Shown piece by piece: positions 30,381-39,329 of a stretch of DNA of 64,000 nucleotides. Below the pieces are notes generated by a model. That model did no database searches, was not told the origin of the DNA, and saw only the letters and a list, made by a program, of their open reading frames with translations. Position 1 is the stretch's first letter. Each line of letters starts with the position of its first letter. The position numbers and the translations under genes are program-made. The stretch is from contig NZ_LR590481.1 in assembly GCF_901482605.1 (NCBI RefSeq), positions 868,001 through 932,000 of the forward strand, read 5' to 3'. This stretch comes from Hathewaya histolytica. GTDB lineage: Bacteria > Bacillota > Clostridia > Clostridiales > Clostridiaceae.

Positions 30381-31391
30381 TTGGAGAATAAAAGAGTAAA
30401 AAAAAGTGGAAGGATAAAGAGGAATTTTATATTTATATTTTTCCAATTAATCTTTATACTACTTATAGGACCAACTTTGATATATTGTGGACCTTTTGTT
30501 AATTTAAAGAGTATAGTTGCACAAAGTGCATACACATCTTCAAGTTTTACATGGCTTACTAAGATGTATATGTCTGATAAGAGCATTTCAAAGATGATGG
30601 CAGCTGGTGATGCTAAAAATGCATATATCAACAATGATAAAAATATAGTTAAGATAAAAAAAGATAAGACAAATAATATAGAATTGTTTGATGTTAAAGC
30701 AAGAAAGTTTCAAGGTATAGCAATGGTAGTAGATGATCCTACCAGAATAAAAGTTGGATATACCAATAAGTTAAAAAAAGAAGGTCAAAGTACCAGTGAA
30801 ATAGCAAAGGATAATGATGCTCAAGCTGCAATTAATGGAGGTGGTTTTTTTACAAAAGATACCACTGAGGTAGCTTGGACAGGAGCTGGTGGAGCACCAA
30901 AGGGAATGATAATTTCTAATGGAGAGCTTGTATTCAGTGATACTAAAAATTTGGATCATAAACAAGATGTAGCAGCTATAACTGATAAGGGAGAGGTCCT
31001 AATAGGTTATTATAGCTATAATGAACTTAAAAAAAAGAATGTTAAAGAAGCCATATGTTTTGGGCCAGCACTTCTTATAAATGGTAAGAAAACTATTTTA
31101 GGAGACTATGGTGGTTGGGGTATTGCACCTAGAAGTGCCTTTGGACAGAAAAAGGATGGATCTATAGTTATGCTTGTTTTAGAGGGAAGAAAGCTAAATA
31201 GCGTAGGTGCCACACTAGAAGATGTTCAAGATATTATGCTAAAACTTGGTGTAGTTAATGCTACAAACCTTGATGGAGGATACTCTACTACTATGTATTA
31301 CGGTGGGCAAGTTATAAATAAACCCTATAATATTTTTGGGGAAAGGGCAGTACCATCCATAATATATGTGGAAAAGAGAAATAAAAAATAG
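30381..31391 (+). CDS. Phosphodiester glycosidase (NAGPA) family protein
   Basis: 336 residues. A basic N-terminus and hydrophobic anchor (FIFIFFQLIFILLIGPTLIYCG) are followed by a NAGPA domain with AAINGGGFF, APKGMIISNGE, WGIAPRSAFGQ and TNLDGGYSTTMYYGG, the core residues of the family. These proteins act on surface polysaccharide phosphodiester links. TTG at 30381 is preferred to GTG at 30372 because AAGGGTGAT overlaps the latter. The next gene starts 10 bases after the stop and is surely co-transcribed. Confidence 0.85.
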   Translation: MENKRVKKSGRIKRNFIFIFFQLIFILLIGPTLIYCGPFVNLKSIVAQSAYTSSSFTWLTKMYMSDKSISKMMAAGDAKNAYINNDKNIVKIKKDKTNNIELFDVKARKFQGIAMVVDDPTRIKVGYTNKLKKEGQSTSEIAKDNDAQAAINGGGFFTKDTTEVAWTGAGGAPKGMIISNGELVFSDTKNLDHKQDVAAITDKGEVLIGYYSYNELKKKNVKEAICFGPALLINGKKTILGDYGGWGIAPRSAFGQKKDGSIVMLVLEGRKLNSVGATLEDVQDIMLKLGVVNATNLDGGYSTTMYYGGQVINKPYNIFGERAVPSIIYVEKRNKK

Positions 31392-31400
31392 GTGATAAAA

Positions 31401-32465
31401 ATGAAAGTAGCAAAAAAAATATTAATCTGGACTTTTATAGCTTTGTTGATTCAATTACCAATATATTATTTTGCAGATAGATATATCATGATAAAAGAAA
31501 ATATAAGGTTATACAAAAAGGATATGAGTGTAATTGAAGATGATAAAATTAGAAATATTAATGTTCCTATAAATGGTAGGTGGGATAATATTAAAATATC
31601 AAATAATGGTAAATATATAAGCTATATTGAAAACAATATATTAAGCGTTCAAAATATGGACAATAATGAAAAAGTAGATCTACCTTTTAATAAAGGGGTT
31701 GAACTTGCCTACTATGAGTGGATTCCTAGTAGAGACAGAATGATAATAATAGAAAAAACATTAAAAGAGAAAGACTCAGTTTTTACTATAAATTACTATG
31801 ATGCTTTAAATAAAGAAAAAATAAGAGTAAAAGAAATTTCTTATGAAGAGAATCCAGCCTATGTAAATGATGTGCAAGTATCTTTATTAACTGGTATAAT
31901 GTATATAAACATAGTACATAAGGGCGATAGAAGTAGCATATATAGAATAGATATTTCAGAAAATATAAATGCAATAGATACAAAACAATACTTTATAGAT
32001 AAGCTATGTTTAGTTCCAAGTAAAGACAGACTTGTGTATGAGGATAGAATATTTAATAAAATATACTATTTAGATTTTCCAGCTAATGAAGGTAAAGAGG
32101 TAAAAGTAGATGAGGAAGACCAATTAGTACTTTTAGGATGTGATGCTGAAGGGATTGTGTACTTAGGAGGCATTAAGAATGGAAAGGTTTATAAGGTTTA
32201 TTATTCAAAAGGTGATGAAAATATAACAAACTATAGAAGTATAGACTTAAATGAATCTGTAGAAGAGAAAAATATATATGTGAACCGTAAGGGTGGAGTT
32301 TATATTATAGACAAATTTAAAAATACTATAACCTTAATGAACGGACGTACAGAAATAACAACTCATATAGGTGGGGAATTTATAAGTTTTTATGACCAAG
32401 GATATTTATATAAAGTAAACAATACCTTAAAAAATGAATTTTTAGGACAATTAGGACACAAATAA
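31401..32465 (+). CDS. Membrane-anchored protein of unknown function, partner of the NAGPA protein
   Basis: 354 residues, family not recognised. One N-terminal hydrophobic segment (ILIWTFIALLIQLPIYYF) is followed by a beta-rich outside domain with repeats of the type WDNIKISNNGKYISYIENN and YYEWIPSRDRMII, which look like irregular WD/TolB-type propeller blades. The ATG at 31401 follows GGTGAT; the GTG at 31392 is part of that site. Tight coupling with the upstream gene suggests a shared role at the cell surface. Confidence 0.75.
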   Translation: MKVAKKILIWTFIALLIQLPIYYFADRYIMIKENIRLYKKDMSVIEDDKIRNINVPINGRWDNIKISNNGKYISYIENNILSVQNMDNNEKVDLPFNKGVELAYYEWIPSRDRMIIIEKTLKEKDSVFTINYYDALNKEKIRVKEISYEENPAYVNDVQVSLLTGIMYINIVHKGDRSSIYRIDISENINAIDTKQYFIDKLCLVPSKDRLVYEDRIFNKIYYLDFPANEGKEVKVDEEDQLVLLGCDAEGIVYLGGIKNGKVYKVYYSKGDENITNYRSIDLNESVEEKNIYVNRKGGVYIIDKFKNTITLMNGRTEITTHIGGEFISFYDQGYLYKVNNTLKNEFLGQLGHK

Positions 32466-32512
32466 TAAAATGGGGGTTTACTCTTAAGGACACTATAGGG
32501 AGGATAAGTAAT

Positions 32513-33163
32513 ATGCAAATGCAAGAACTACTACTTAAGATAATATCTATACCAGGGATATTGATGGCTTTTACCATTCATGAATTTGCTCATGCCATTA
32601 CAGCATACAAATTAGGGGATGATACACCTAAATATGAAGGAAGGCTAAATTTAAATCCATTTACGCATATAGACATTATGGGGTTTCTTGCCATGATGAT
32701 CTTTGGATTTGGGTGGGCTAGACCTGTAAATACTAATCCTAGTGCATATAAGAATTATAGAATGGATGACCTAAAAGTTTCTATAGCAGGACCTTTAGCA
32801 AACTTACTAGGAGCTATGATATGTGCTATTATATTATCAATTTCAAATAATTTTATAGTTATAGATAATATATTTTATCATATGTTTAAATTTATAATTT
32901 CTTATGCATTACAAATAAATGTAGTACTATTTATCTTAAACTTAATACCAATACCAGGTTTTGATGGATTCCATGTACTAAGTGATTTATTTCCAGACTT
33001 ATTTAGGAAATTACCTAGCAGTATAGAAAGCTATGGAACAATAATATTCATAATATGTCTTCTTCCAATACTACCAGGAAGGGAATCTATATTTACCTAT
33101 ATAGTTCATATACCAAGCGACTATATTTGTGATTTTATATATACCATATTTAGAATATCCTAA
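32513..33163 (+). CDS. Site-2 protease family membrane metalloprotease (M50)
   Basis: 216 residues with several membrane segments. The zinc motif HExxH is seen as TIHEFAHAITAYKLGD at about residues 22-37, and the second metal motif as NLIPIPGFDGFH around residue 142. This short form without a PDZ domain is common in clostridia and its substrate is unknown. AGGGAGGA precedes the ATG. It is followed by a terminator, so it may end the transcript starting at 30381. Confidence 0.88.
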   Translation: MQMQELLLKIISIPGILMAFTIHEFAHAITAYKLGDDTPKYEGRLNLNPFTHIDIMGFLAMMIFGFGWARPVNTNPSAYKNYRMDDLKVSIAGPLANLLGAMICAIILSISNNFIVIDNIFYHMFKFIISYALQINVVLFILNLIPIPGFDGFHVLSDLFPDLFRKLPSSIESYGTIIFIICLLPILPGRESIFTYIVHIPSDYICDFIYTIFRIS

Positions 33164-33191
33164 TATTAAGAAAAATATAATATAATTATAC

Positions 33192-33234
33192 AAAAGTGAT
33201 TTTTTATACTATATAAAAAGTCGCTTTTTTTATA
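33192..33234 (+). terminator. Terminator after the M50 protease gene
   Basis: AAAAGTGA pairs with TCGCTTTT with one wobble; the inner arms TTTTTATA/TATAAAAA extend the stem, and a T run follows. Confidence 0.8.
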
Positions 33235-33268
33235 TAATAGATTTATAAATTATAAGGGGTTGATAATT

Positions 33269-34204
33269 TTGGATATAGTTAAATTGAAAAACATAAATAA
33301 GCGTTTTGGAAATACCAGTGCCTTAGATAATATAAGTCTAGAAGTTAAAGAAGGGGAGATTTATGGGCTTCTTGGTCCTAATGGGGCAGGAAAAAGTACT
33401 TTAATAAATATACTTTCGTCTCTTGTGAGAAAGAGCCATGGAGATATAGAAATTTTTAATAAGAACTTAGAAAAAAATCTAAGTTATATTAAAACTAACA
33501 TAGGAATTGTTCCACAAGATATAGCTATATATGAAGATTTAACTGCATATGAAAATGTAAAATTCTTTGGGAGTCTTTATGGTCTAAGTGGAGATAAATT
33601 AAAAGAAAATGTAGAATATGCTTTAAGATTTGTTGGTTTAGACCATAAGAAGAAAGAATACCCACATACATTTTCAGGAGGAATGAAGAGAAGGCTTAAT
33701 ATAGCTTGTGCTATAGTACACAAACCTAAACTTATAATAATGGATGAACCTACTGTAGGTATAGACCCTCAGTCAAGAAGTCATATATTAGATTCTGTAA
33801 AAAAGCTTAATAAAATGGGTTCTACAATTATATATACTACCCATTATATGGAGGAAGTCGAGCATATATGTACTAGAATCGGAATAATAGATAAGGGTAA
33901 TTTAATAGCAGAAGGCACTTCAGAAGATCTAAAAAAACTTATCGTCAATAGAGAATGCTTAACTCTTAAAATATCAAATCTAGAAACTTTCAACGTAGAT
34001 AAACTAAAAGGAATAGGAAACATAATAGAAGTTGAAATTAAAGAAAATAATTTAATTGTATATAGTACTAAGGATAGTAATAATTTAAATAACATAATAT
34101 CACATCTCTTTAAAGAAAAACACAGTATACAATATATTAGAAGTGAAAAACCCGACCTTGAAAAAGTGTTCCTAACCTTAACTGGAAGAAAATTAAGGGA
34201 TTAA
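33269..34204 (+). CDS. ABC exporter ATP-binding protein
   Basis: 311 residues. Walker A is GPNGAGKSTL, the signature is TFSGGMKRRLNIA, Walker B is LIIMDEPTVGIDPQ, and the H-loop is IIYTTHYMEEVE. The C-terminal extension and the two ABC-2 permeases downstream place it with DrrA/NatA-like exporters. TTG at 33269 is preferred to TTG at 33260 because the latter overlaps AAGGGG. The partner permease gene starts 10 bases after the stop but is broken by an IS. Confidence 0.9.
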   Translation: MDIVKLKNINKRFGNTSALDNISLEVKEGEIYGLLGPNGAGKSTLINILSSLVRKSHGDIEIFNKNLEKNLSYIKTNIGIVPQDIAIYEDLTAYENVKFFGSLYGLSGDKLKENVEYALRFVGLDHKKKEYPHTFSGGMKRRLNIACAIVHKPKLIIMDEPTVGIDPQSRSHILDSVKKLNKMGSTIIYTTHYMEEVEHICTRIGIIDKGNLIAEGTSEDLKKLIVNRECLTLKISNLETFNVDKLKGIGNIIEVEIKENNLIVYSTKDSNNLNNIISHLFKEKHSIQYIRSEKPDLEKVFLTLTGRKLRD

Positions 34205-34214
34205 GGAGAAAATT

Positions 34215-34407
34215 ATGAAAATAATAAGTCTTATAGTAAAAGAATTTAAACATAACATAAGAAATAAAATGGAAATGATAATAATGATACTAACTCCTAT
34301 CCTATGCATTTTAATACTTGGTGCTGCTTTTGGTGGAACAGGTAATAAAATAAATTTTAAAGATAAAGAAATAGCTTATTATATAGAAAAAGAAGATACA
34401 TTTTCAC
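34215..34407 (+). pseudogene. ABC-2 permease, 5' fragment, cut by IS
   Basis: The first 64 codons of an ABC-2 type permease: a cytosolic start, one membrane segment (MIIMILTPILCILILGAAFGG), then the beginning of the outside domain (KEIAYYIEKEDTFS). The IS at 34408 interrupts codon 65. Translation from here would end at a stop within the IS at 34416-34418. Joining 34407 to 36124 gives an unbroken 377-residue frame, which shows that the gene was intact before insertion. Confidence 0.92.
34399..34407. repeat. IS target site duplication, left copy
   Basis: CATTTTCAC, identical to 36115-36123 and directly flanking the element. Its perfect identity fits a recent insertion. Confidence 0.85.
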
Positions 34408-34460
34408 GAGACCACTGAAAAACTTATAGTTTTTCGGGGGTTTACTTTTTACATAATTTA

Positions 34461-34508
34461 AAAGACTCAAGTTTATACCATTTTGTGGTATGAGCTTGAG
34501 TCTTTTTG
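34461..34508. terminator. Hairpin at the 3' end of the transposase gene, within the IS
   Basis: AAAGACTCAAG at 34461-34471 pairs with CTTGAGTCTTT at 34495-34505, with an inner ATACCA/TGGTAT stem and T/A tracts on either side. It can end the transposase transcript and block read-through from the ABC operon into the element. Confidence 0.75.
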
Positions 34509-34534
34509 TATTATTAAACCCTAATCGGGTATAT

Positions 34535-35998
34535 TTACTGATTGCTTAGAGTCAATATTCTCTTCAAGTTTACAGCAAAAATGGTCAATGCACCTTGCAT
34601 TTGCATGCCAACAAGACCTGCGGCTGACGCAACATCATACCCATGTCTATGTTTCATTTCACTATTTTTAGCTTCAATTTTATATCTCTCTTTTGATTTT
34701 TCTTTAAAAAAATCAGTTTCTTGAAATTCAATATGTTTTTGATGCGTATTCGTTTTGATTGAAACTGAGTATGATTTAGTTTTAGCACCTTCTTTATAGC
34801 ACCCTTGTTTTAAAGGGCAACACTGACACTTTTTAACATCAAAAAAATAAGAAATTACTGTACCTAGTCCATCTTTGGCATGTTTTTTAGGTCTAGTACT
34901 AGTTTTCTTAGTACTCATATGGCCAGCTTCACACGCATACATATCTGCATCTTTATTATATTCAAACTTCGTTTTAGTTTGTCTTTTGTTACCATGAGAT
35001 ACTGATTTACTAAGCTTTGCAATTAGATTTTTTTCACTTTCATTTACATATTCTATATTTTCTTTTTCTGAATAAGCTGCATCTCCAATAATATTTTCTA
35101 TGTTTAAGCCAGAGGCTTCGCTCTTTTCAATAAGTGATTTTAGTTGTTTTCCATCGTGTTTTTCTCCCGAAGTAACTACAGCAGCAGTAATAATACGTTC
35201 CTTAGTCATTGCAATATGAGTTTTATACCCAAAGAAAGATGTATCAGCAGTTTTGTGTCCAACTTTTGCGTCAGCATCTTTAGAGAATGACAAAACCTCT
35301 AAATCATCTTCGATTGTTTCTTTTAATAAATTTAATTTTTCTTTTACAGCTGGATAACTTGAAATGACCTCTTCTTTTTCAATAACTGATATAAGTTTTT
35401 GACAATACTCTATTTCATCCTCAAGAAGACCGTTGTTAACTTTATTAGGAAACCTTGCTTTCATTGACTCATCAATGTTATAAACTGACTTTCGAAGTTT
35501 TTTAGATTGTTCAATTAAAACTTCCCTAGGTGTTTTTTGATTGTATCTAGCTTTGGTATGAGTTGAATCAACAATAATTGATTTTGATTTTATAATTTCC
35601 TTTTCCAATGCTATTTCTACGGTTTTAGAAATTAGCATGTCCATTAGATTAGTGTCCTTTAAGCGTAGCTTTCTAAATTTAGTTAAAGAACTTGGATTAA
35701 TTACATCCTCCTCCGGAGCCATATCTAAGAAATATTTAAAAGACATATCATATTTAGAGCGTTCAACAACATCTACATCAGAAATATTGAAAATAGTTTT
35801 TAGTAAAAGATATTTAAACATTCTTATTGGGTCAATCGCTCCGCGACCGTTATTATTGCAATATGTAGAAACTAATTCATCGTAGATGAATGAGAAATCT
35901 ACCATTTCTTTAATCCTTCTCAACATATTATCTTTAGGGATAATCCTATCATATATATCACCATATTCGCTTAATATCATCTTTTGATGCATTAACAT
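34535..35998 (-). CDS. IS1182-family-like DDE transposase
   Basis: 487 residues, full length. The N-terminal region (DIYDRIIPKDNMLRRI, RMFKYLLLKTIFN) is typical of this group. Likely catalytic acids are Asp in SIIVDSTHTKARY, Asp in IIGDAAYSEKENIE and Glu in KNSEMKHRHGYD near the C-terminus. A C-rich stretch (CQCCPLKQGCYKEGAKT) is also seen. GCAGGTGAT precedes the ATG. No frameshift or stop is seen, so it may be active. Confidence 0.92.
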   Translation of the reverse strand: MLMHQKMILSEYGDIYDRIIPKDNMLRRIKEMVDFSFIYDELVSTYCNNNGRGAIDPIRMFKYLLLKTIFNISDVDVVERSKYDMSFKYFLDMAPEEDVINPSSLTKFRKLRLKDTNLMDMLISKTVEIALEKEIIKSKSIIVDSTHTKARYNQKTPREVLIEQSKKLRKSVYNIDESMKARFPNKVNNGLLEDEIEYCQKLISVIEKEEVISSYPAVKEKLNLLKETIEDDLEVLSFSKDADAKVGHKTADTSFFGYKTHIAMTKERIITAAVVTSGEKHDGKQLKSLIEKSEASGLNIENIIGDAAYSEKENIEYVNESEKNLIAKLSKSVSHGNKRQTKTKFEYNKDADMYACEAGHMSTKKTSTRPKKHAKDGLGTVISYFFDVKKCQCCPLKQGCYKEGAKTKSYSVSIKTNTHQKHIEFQETDFFKEKSKERYKIEAKNSEMKHRHGYDVASAAGLVGMQMQGALTIFAVNLKRILTLSNQ

Positions 35999-36040
35999 AA
36001 AATCACCTGCTTAAATTAGTAATATAAAAATTATACTAAA

Positions 36041-36115
36041 AAATAGACATAACATCTACACAAACTGTAGTGTTATGTCTATTAAGATTAGGAGGGTACT
36101 TTTTCAGTACCCTCC
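36041..36115. repeat. IS right-end hairpins
   Basis: Two palindromes. One at about 36042-36083 has arms ATAGACATAACA and TGTTATGTCTAT with an inner CTACA/TGTAG pair. The other at 36091-36115 has arms GGAGGGTACT and AGTACCCTCC. They may insulate the transposase promoter from outside transcription or be part of end recognition. Confidence 0.7.
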
Positions 36116-36123
36116 ATTTTCAC
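36115..36123. repeat. IS target site duplication, right copy
   Basis: CATTTTCAC, the same nine bases as at 34399-34407. Confidence 0.85.
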
Positions 36124-37064
36124 AGGCATTTTTAAGTTTTACAGAAGGGATTAAAGAAAAGGGAATAGTTTTTGAAAGAGTAGAAGATAAAAAACAAGGC
36201 GAAGAGGGTATACGTAATAATAAATACTTAGGTTTTTTAGAATTGAAAGATAAAAAACTTAATATTTATGAAAATGACCAAAATAGCGTGTCCAGCAGTG
36301 TTATAAAAAGTGTTATAAAAAGTTTTGTAGAGAGATACAATTTGACTTTTGAAATAATAAAAAGAAATCCTAGTGCACTTACTGAAATAAATAAGGTTCA
36401 GAATAATCCTTATACAGAAAATGAAAATCTAATAATAACTGGAGTAGATAAAAATATAAGACCAGTTGGAGCGGACTATTATGGAATAACCATGATAACA
36501 CTTATAATTATGTATTCAATATTCACTGGTATTTCTGCTATAATCAGCGAGGAGAATAGAAAAACTAGAAATAGAATTATAATAAGTCCATTAAGTAAAG
36601 GTGAATTTTTTATTGGAAAACTTTTAGGAGCATTCTCTGTAACTGCATTTCAATTCCTAATTGTAATTTTGGTTAGCAGTACATTCTTAAAGGTAAACTT
36701 TGGCGCAAAACCTCATATGGTATTTTTAATACTCTTATCTGAGATGATATTTGCTATATCTTTTGGTATTTGCATAGGGCTTTTATTTAAAAATGAAGGA
36801 GCTATTATGGGTTCGATGCATACTTTAATTCCTATATTGATATTTCTTGGGGGAGGATATGTTCCTATGGAGTTAATGCAGGGAAAAGTACTACAAACAA
36901 TGACTAATATTTCTCCAATAAAATGGACAAACTCTGCAATTTTTTCAGTAATTTATAGCAATGAGTATAGCTTAATGAATAAAGCCATAGGAATAAATAT
37001 GACATTAGCTATGATATTTCTTTTTGCAAGTATTATTAAACTTAGAAGAAGGGAGGTATTATAA
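36124..37064 (+). pseudogene. ABC-2 permease, 3' fragment after the IS
   Basis: Codes the remaining 313 residues of the permease split at 34407. It includes the outside domain and the C-terminal membrane domain (TMITLIIMYSIFTGISAII, AIMGSMHTLIPILIFLGGGYVPM, NISPIKWTNSAIF). An in-frame ATG inside the IS right end (36075) opens a frame into this fragment, but no ribosome site is evident and the ATG lies in a hairpin arm. The stop overlaps the start of the next permease, showing the original operon order. Confidence 0.9.
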
Positions 37065-38200
37065 TGAAGGAGTTATTAACTTTAATTATATATAATTTTA
37101 AAAGGATTTTTAGAAACAAAGGGAATATAGTATCTTATTTTATAGTGCCTATAGTAATTAGTGTACTTCTTATAAATGTTTTAAGTGGATCATCAGGAAA
37201 TAAAATAAGTATTTATATAGAAAATAAGGATAAGGGAATATTTTCTCGTGATTTAATAGAAAGACTAAAAACTGAAGGGAATTTTCAAATAAAAGAGTCA
37301 AAAATTAATAACGTAAAAGAAGAAATAATGAAAGAAAAAATTGATGTAGCACTTATAATTCCAGAAAATTTCACAGACAGTATGTATATTGGTAATCCTA
37401 AAAAAGTAGAACTAATAACCTTAAAAGGAGAAGAAGTTACACATTTTATAAGTGGTGCTATTAATATTTATATAAATAATTTAAAGGATATATATAAATA
37501 CTCAAAGGGAAATAGAGAAGAGTTTAACTCCATATATAAAAGTTATAGTGCAGAAGGTATAAAAGTAGAAGAAGTTAAAATAAAGGATTTATCAAGAAAT
37601 AAAGGCGCTACAACCTTTGCTTTAGGATTTTTTATAATGTTTATGATATTATTTGCATCCTCTATATCAAGACTTATATTAAAAGATAACTTAAGTGGAA
37701 TGAGTAAAAGAATTTGTATTACAAAAATAGATGAGAAAAAATATATTCTAGGAAATGTTATAACTAACTTACTAATTCTAATGGTACAAAGTCTTGCAGT
37801 GGTTTTAATACTAGAGAGGCTAATCAAAATAAGTACTTTTATTCCACTTAAATATATAATACTTATTTTATGGACTTTTTCCTTATGTGCTGTAGCTTTA
37901 AGTATGCTTATAATATCTTTTTCAAGGAGTATGAATGGTGCATCTATACTTACAAGTCTAATAATTACTCCAACATCTATGCTATCAGGTTCCTTTTGGC
38001 CAAGAGAAATTATGCCTAAATTTATACTAGATATATCTAATTTTATTCCTCAAACTTGGGCTATAGATGCATTTAGTAGAGCAAGCAAGGGTGAGGGCAT
38101 AGAAAAATTTTATATAAATATTTTAATAATTCTAGGGTTTTCTGCGATGTTTTTTATATTTGCAACATTTAAAAGTAAGTCTCATGAGAAGTATATATAA
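37064..38200 (+). CDS. ABC-2 type permease, second subunit
   Basis: 378 residues, nearly the same length as the broken upstream permease (377) and of the same build: an N-terminal membrane segment (IVSYFIVPIVISVLLINVL), a large outside domain with VALIIPENFTDSM, and five membrane segments at the end, including SLIITPTSMLSGSFWP and NFIPQTWAIDAF. The start follows GGGAGG and overlaps the stop of the previous gene. With its partner interrupted, the exporter is probably non-functional unless homodimers work. Confidence 0.88.
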   Translation: MKELLTLIIYNFKRIFRNKGNIVSYFIVPIVISVLLINVLSGSSGNKISIYIENKDKGIFSRDLIERLKTEGNFQIKESKINNVKEEIMKEKIDVALIIPENFTDSMYIGNPKKVELITLKGEEVTHFISGAINIYINNLKDIYKYSKGNREEFNSIYKSYSAEGIKVEEVKIKDLSRNKGATTFALGFFIMFMILFASSISRLILKDNLSGMSKRICITKIDEKKYILGNVITNLLILMVQSLAVVLILERLIKISTFIPLKYIILILWTFSLCAVALSMLIISFSRSMNGASILTSLIITPTSMLSGSFWPREIMPKFILDISNFIPQTWAIDAFSRASKGEGIEKFYINILIILGFSAMFFIFATFKSKSHEKYI

Positions 38201-38342
38201 TATTACTTGTTTACAAAAATAATTACCTATAGCATAATATTATATGTAATTTATTTAGAGTATTAATTTATACTGTGAGTTTAAAGGAAGCTAATAAGAA
38301 CTTGTATAGGAAAATAAAATTAAAAGACGAAGGAGGATATGT

Positions 38343-38993
38343 ATGCGTCTTAGAAAAAATTGGTCAGCAAGACCTCAAATGGAAGCTAGTAAATTTTGCA
38401 TATATAATCCATATGAACTTAAAGGAAAATGGAATGAATCATTCGAAAATGAAAATGATATACATCTGGAATTAGGCTGTGGAAGAGGAACGTACATATG
38501 TGAAATGGCAAAAAGACATCCAGAGATAAACTTTATTGCTGTAGATCTAAAAGATGAAGTGCTAATTTATGTACTAAGAAAAATAGAAGAAGAAAACTTA
38601 GAAAACGTAAGAATAATGCCACTTAATATAATGCTTATGAAAGATGTCTTTGAGAAGGATGAAATAAGTAGAATATATCTAAACTTTTCAACACCTTGGC
38701 CAAAACCAAGACACAATAAGAGAAGATTAACTTACGTAAGTTTCTTAAAGATGTATAAAAACTTTTTAAAAGAAGGTGGAGAAATATGGTGTAAAACAGA
38801 TAATGAACCATTCTTCATGGACTCCACCACATACTTTAAAGAAGAAAATTTCAAACTAAGATATTTAACCTTTGATCTTCATAGGAGTATTTACAATGAA
38901 ACAAATATAAGAACAGAATATGAAGAAAAATTCTCAGGTATGGGCATGAACATAATGTTTTTAATAGCAGAATTAACGGCTGAAGACAAATAA
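38343..38993 (+). CDS. trmB: tRNA (guanine-N7-)-methyltransferase
   Basis: Methylates G46 in the variable loop of tRNAs. The SAM-binding motif LELGCGRGTYICEMA is at about residues 43-57, FIAVDLKDE follows, and the tRNA-binding TPWPKPRHNKRRLT motif is near residue 119. 216 residues is normal. AAGGAGGA precedes the ATG. It lies after the ABC operon with a 142-base gap and is probably a separate unit. Confidence 0.94.
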   Translation: MRLRKNWSARPQMEASKFCIYNPYELKGKWNESFENENDIHLELGCGRGTYICEMAKRHPEINFIAVDLKDEVLIYVLRKIEEENLENVRIMPLNIMLMKDVFEKDEISRIYLNFSTPWPKPRHNKRRLTYVSFLKMYKNFLKEGGEIWCKTDNEPFFMDSTTYFKEENFKLRYLTFDLHRSIYNETNIRTEYEEKFSGMGMNIMFLIAELTAEDK

Positions 38994-39062
38994 GTATATT
39001 AGGATTTATATGTTAGAGTGCAAATATAGTCTTGAGTAAAGAAATAAAGATTTAAATATGAA

Positions 39063-39110
39063 CACCTCATTATAGATAAAATACATAATAATGAGGTGCT
39101 TTACTTTTTG
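39063..39110 (+). terminator. Terminator after trmB
   Basis: CACCTCATTAT pairs with ATAATGAGGTG around a 14-nt loop, followed by CTTTACTTTTT. Confidence 0.75.
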
Positions 39111-39197
39111 AAAAGAAAGTCAAATTTTCTAATCTCATATTATAAGTATGAACATAATGAATTCTTAGTTAGCGATAATAATAGATGTAAAATACAC

Positions 39198-39226
39198 TTG
39201 ACATTTATAAAATTTATATATATGAT
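39198..39226 (+). promoter_or_regulatory. Strong sigma-A type promoter of the HTH/membrane pair
   Basis: A perfect TTGACA at 39198-39203, a 17-base spacer and TATGAT at 39221-39226. Confidence 0.7.
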
Positions 39227-39240
39227 ATAAGTAAAATAGG

Positions 39241-39289
39241 CTTTACATTAAGCGTTATTTTTTTATTAAGCATGTAAAGTTAGCTTTAC
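39241..39289 (+). promoter_or_regulatory. Inverted repeat downstream of the promoter, candidate operator
   Basis: CTTTACAT at 39241-39248 and ATGTAAAG at 39272-39279 are reverse complements; each is bordered inside by TTAAGC, and a third partial copy (GCTTTAC) lies at 39283-39289. It falls just downstream of the -10 box, where an Xre-type repressor could bind to block its own gene. The alternative is a leader hairpin. Confidence 0.45.
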
Positions 39290-39329
39290 CATTATGTTTG
39301 TAAGTATAGTATTTAAGGAGTATGTAAAT

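Larger units (their letters stand above)
34408..36114 (-). mobile_element. IS1182-family-like insertion sequence, 1707 bp
   Basis: One transposase gene on the minus strand between imperfect terminal repeats. The left end reads GAGACCACTGAAAAACT and the right end, read inward, GAGGGTACTGAAAAAGT (13 of 17 identical). A 9-bp target duplication flanks both ends. Each end also carries its own palindrome: GAAAAACTTATAGTTTTTC at 34417-34435 on the left and a 10-bp hairpin at 36091-36115 on the right. Everything needed for mobility appears intact. Confidence 0.88.
38994..39329 (+). other. 336-base intergenic region after trmB
   Basis: Contains the trmB terminator (39063-39110), the promoter at 39198-39226 and an inverted repeat at 39241-39279, each listed. 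No gene seen. Confidence 0.6.

Noticed and set aside
36075-37064. A complete 329-residue permease starting within the IS
   Set aside because: Its first codons are IS sequence in a hairpin with no ribosome site; the true gene is the IS-split one starting at 34215.
38275-38475. A 66-codon frame overlapping the start of trmB
   Set aside because: Out of frame with trmB, no good ribosome site and no family match.
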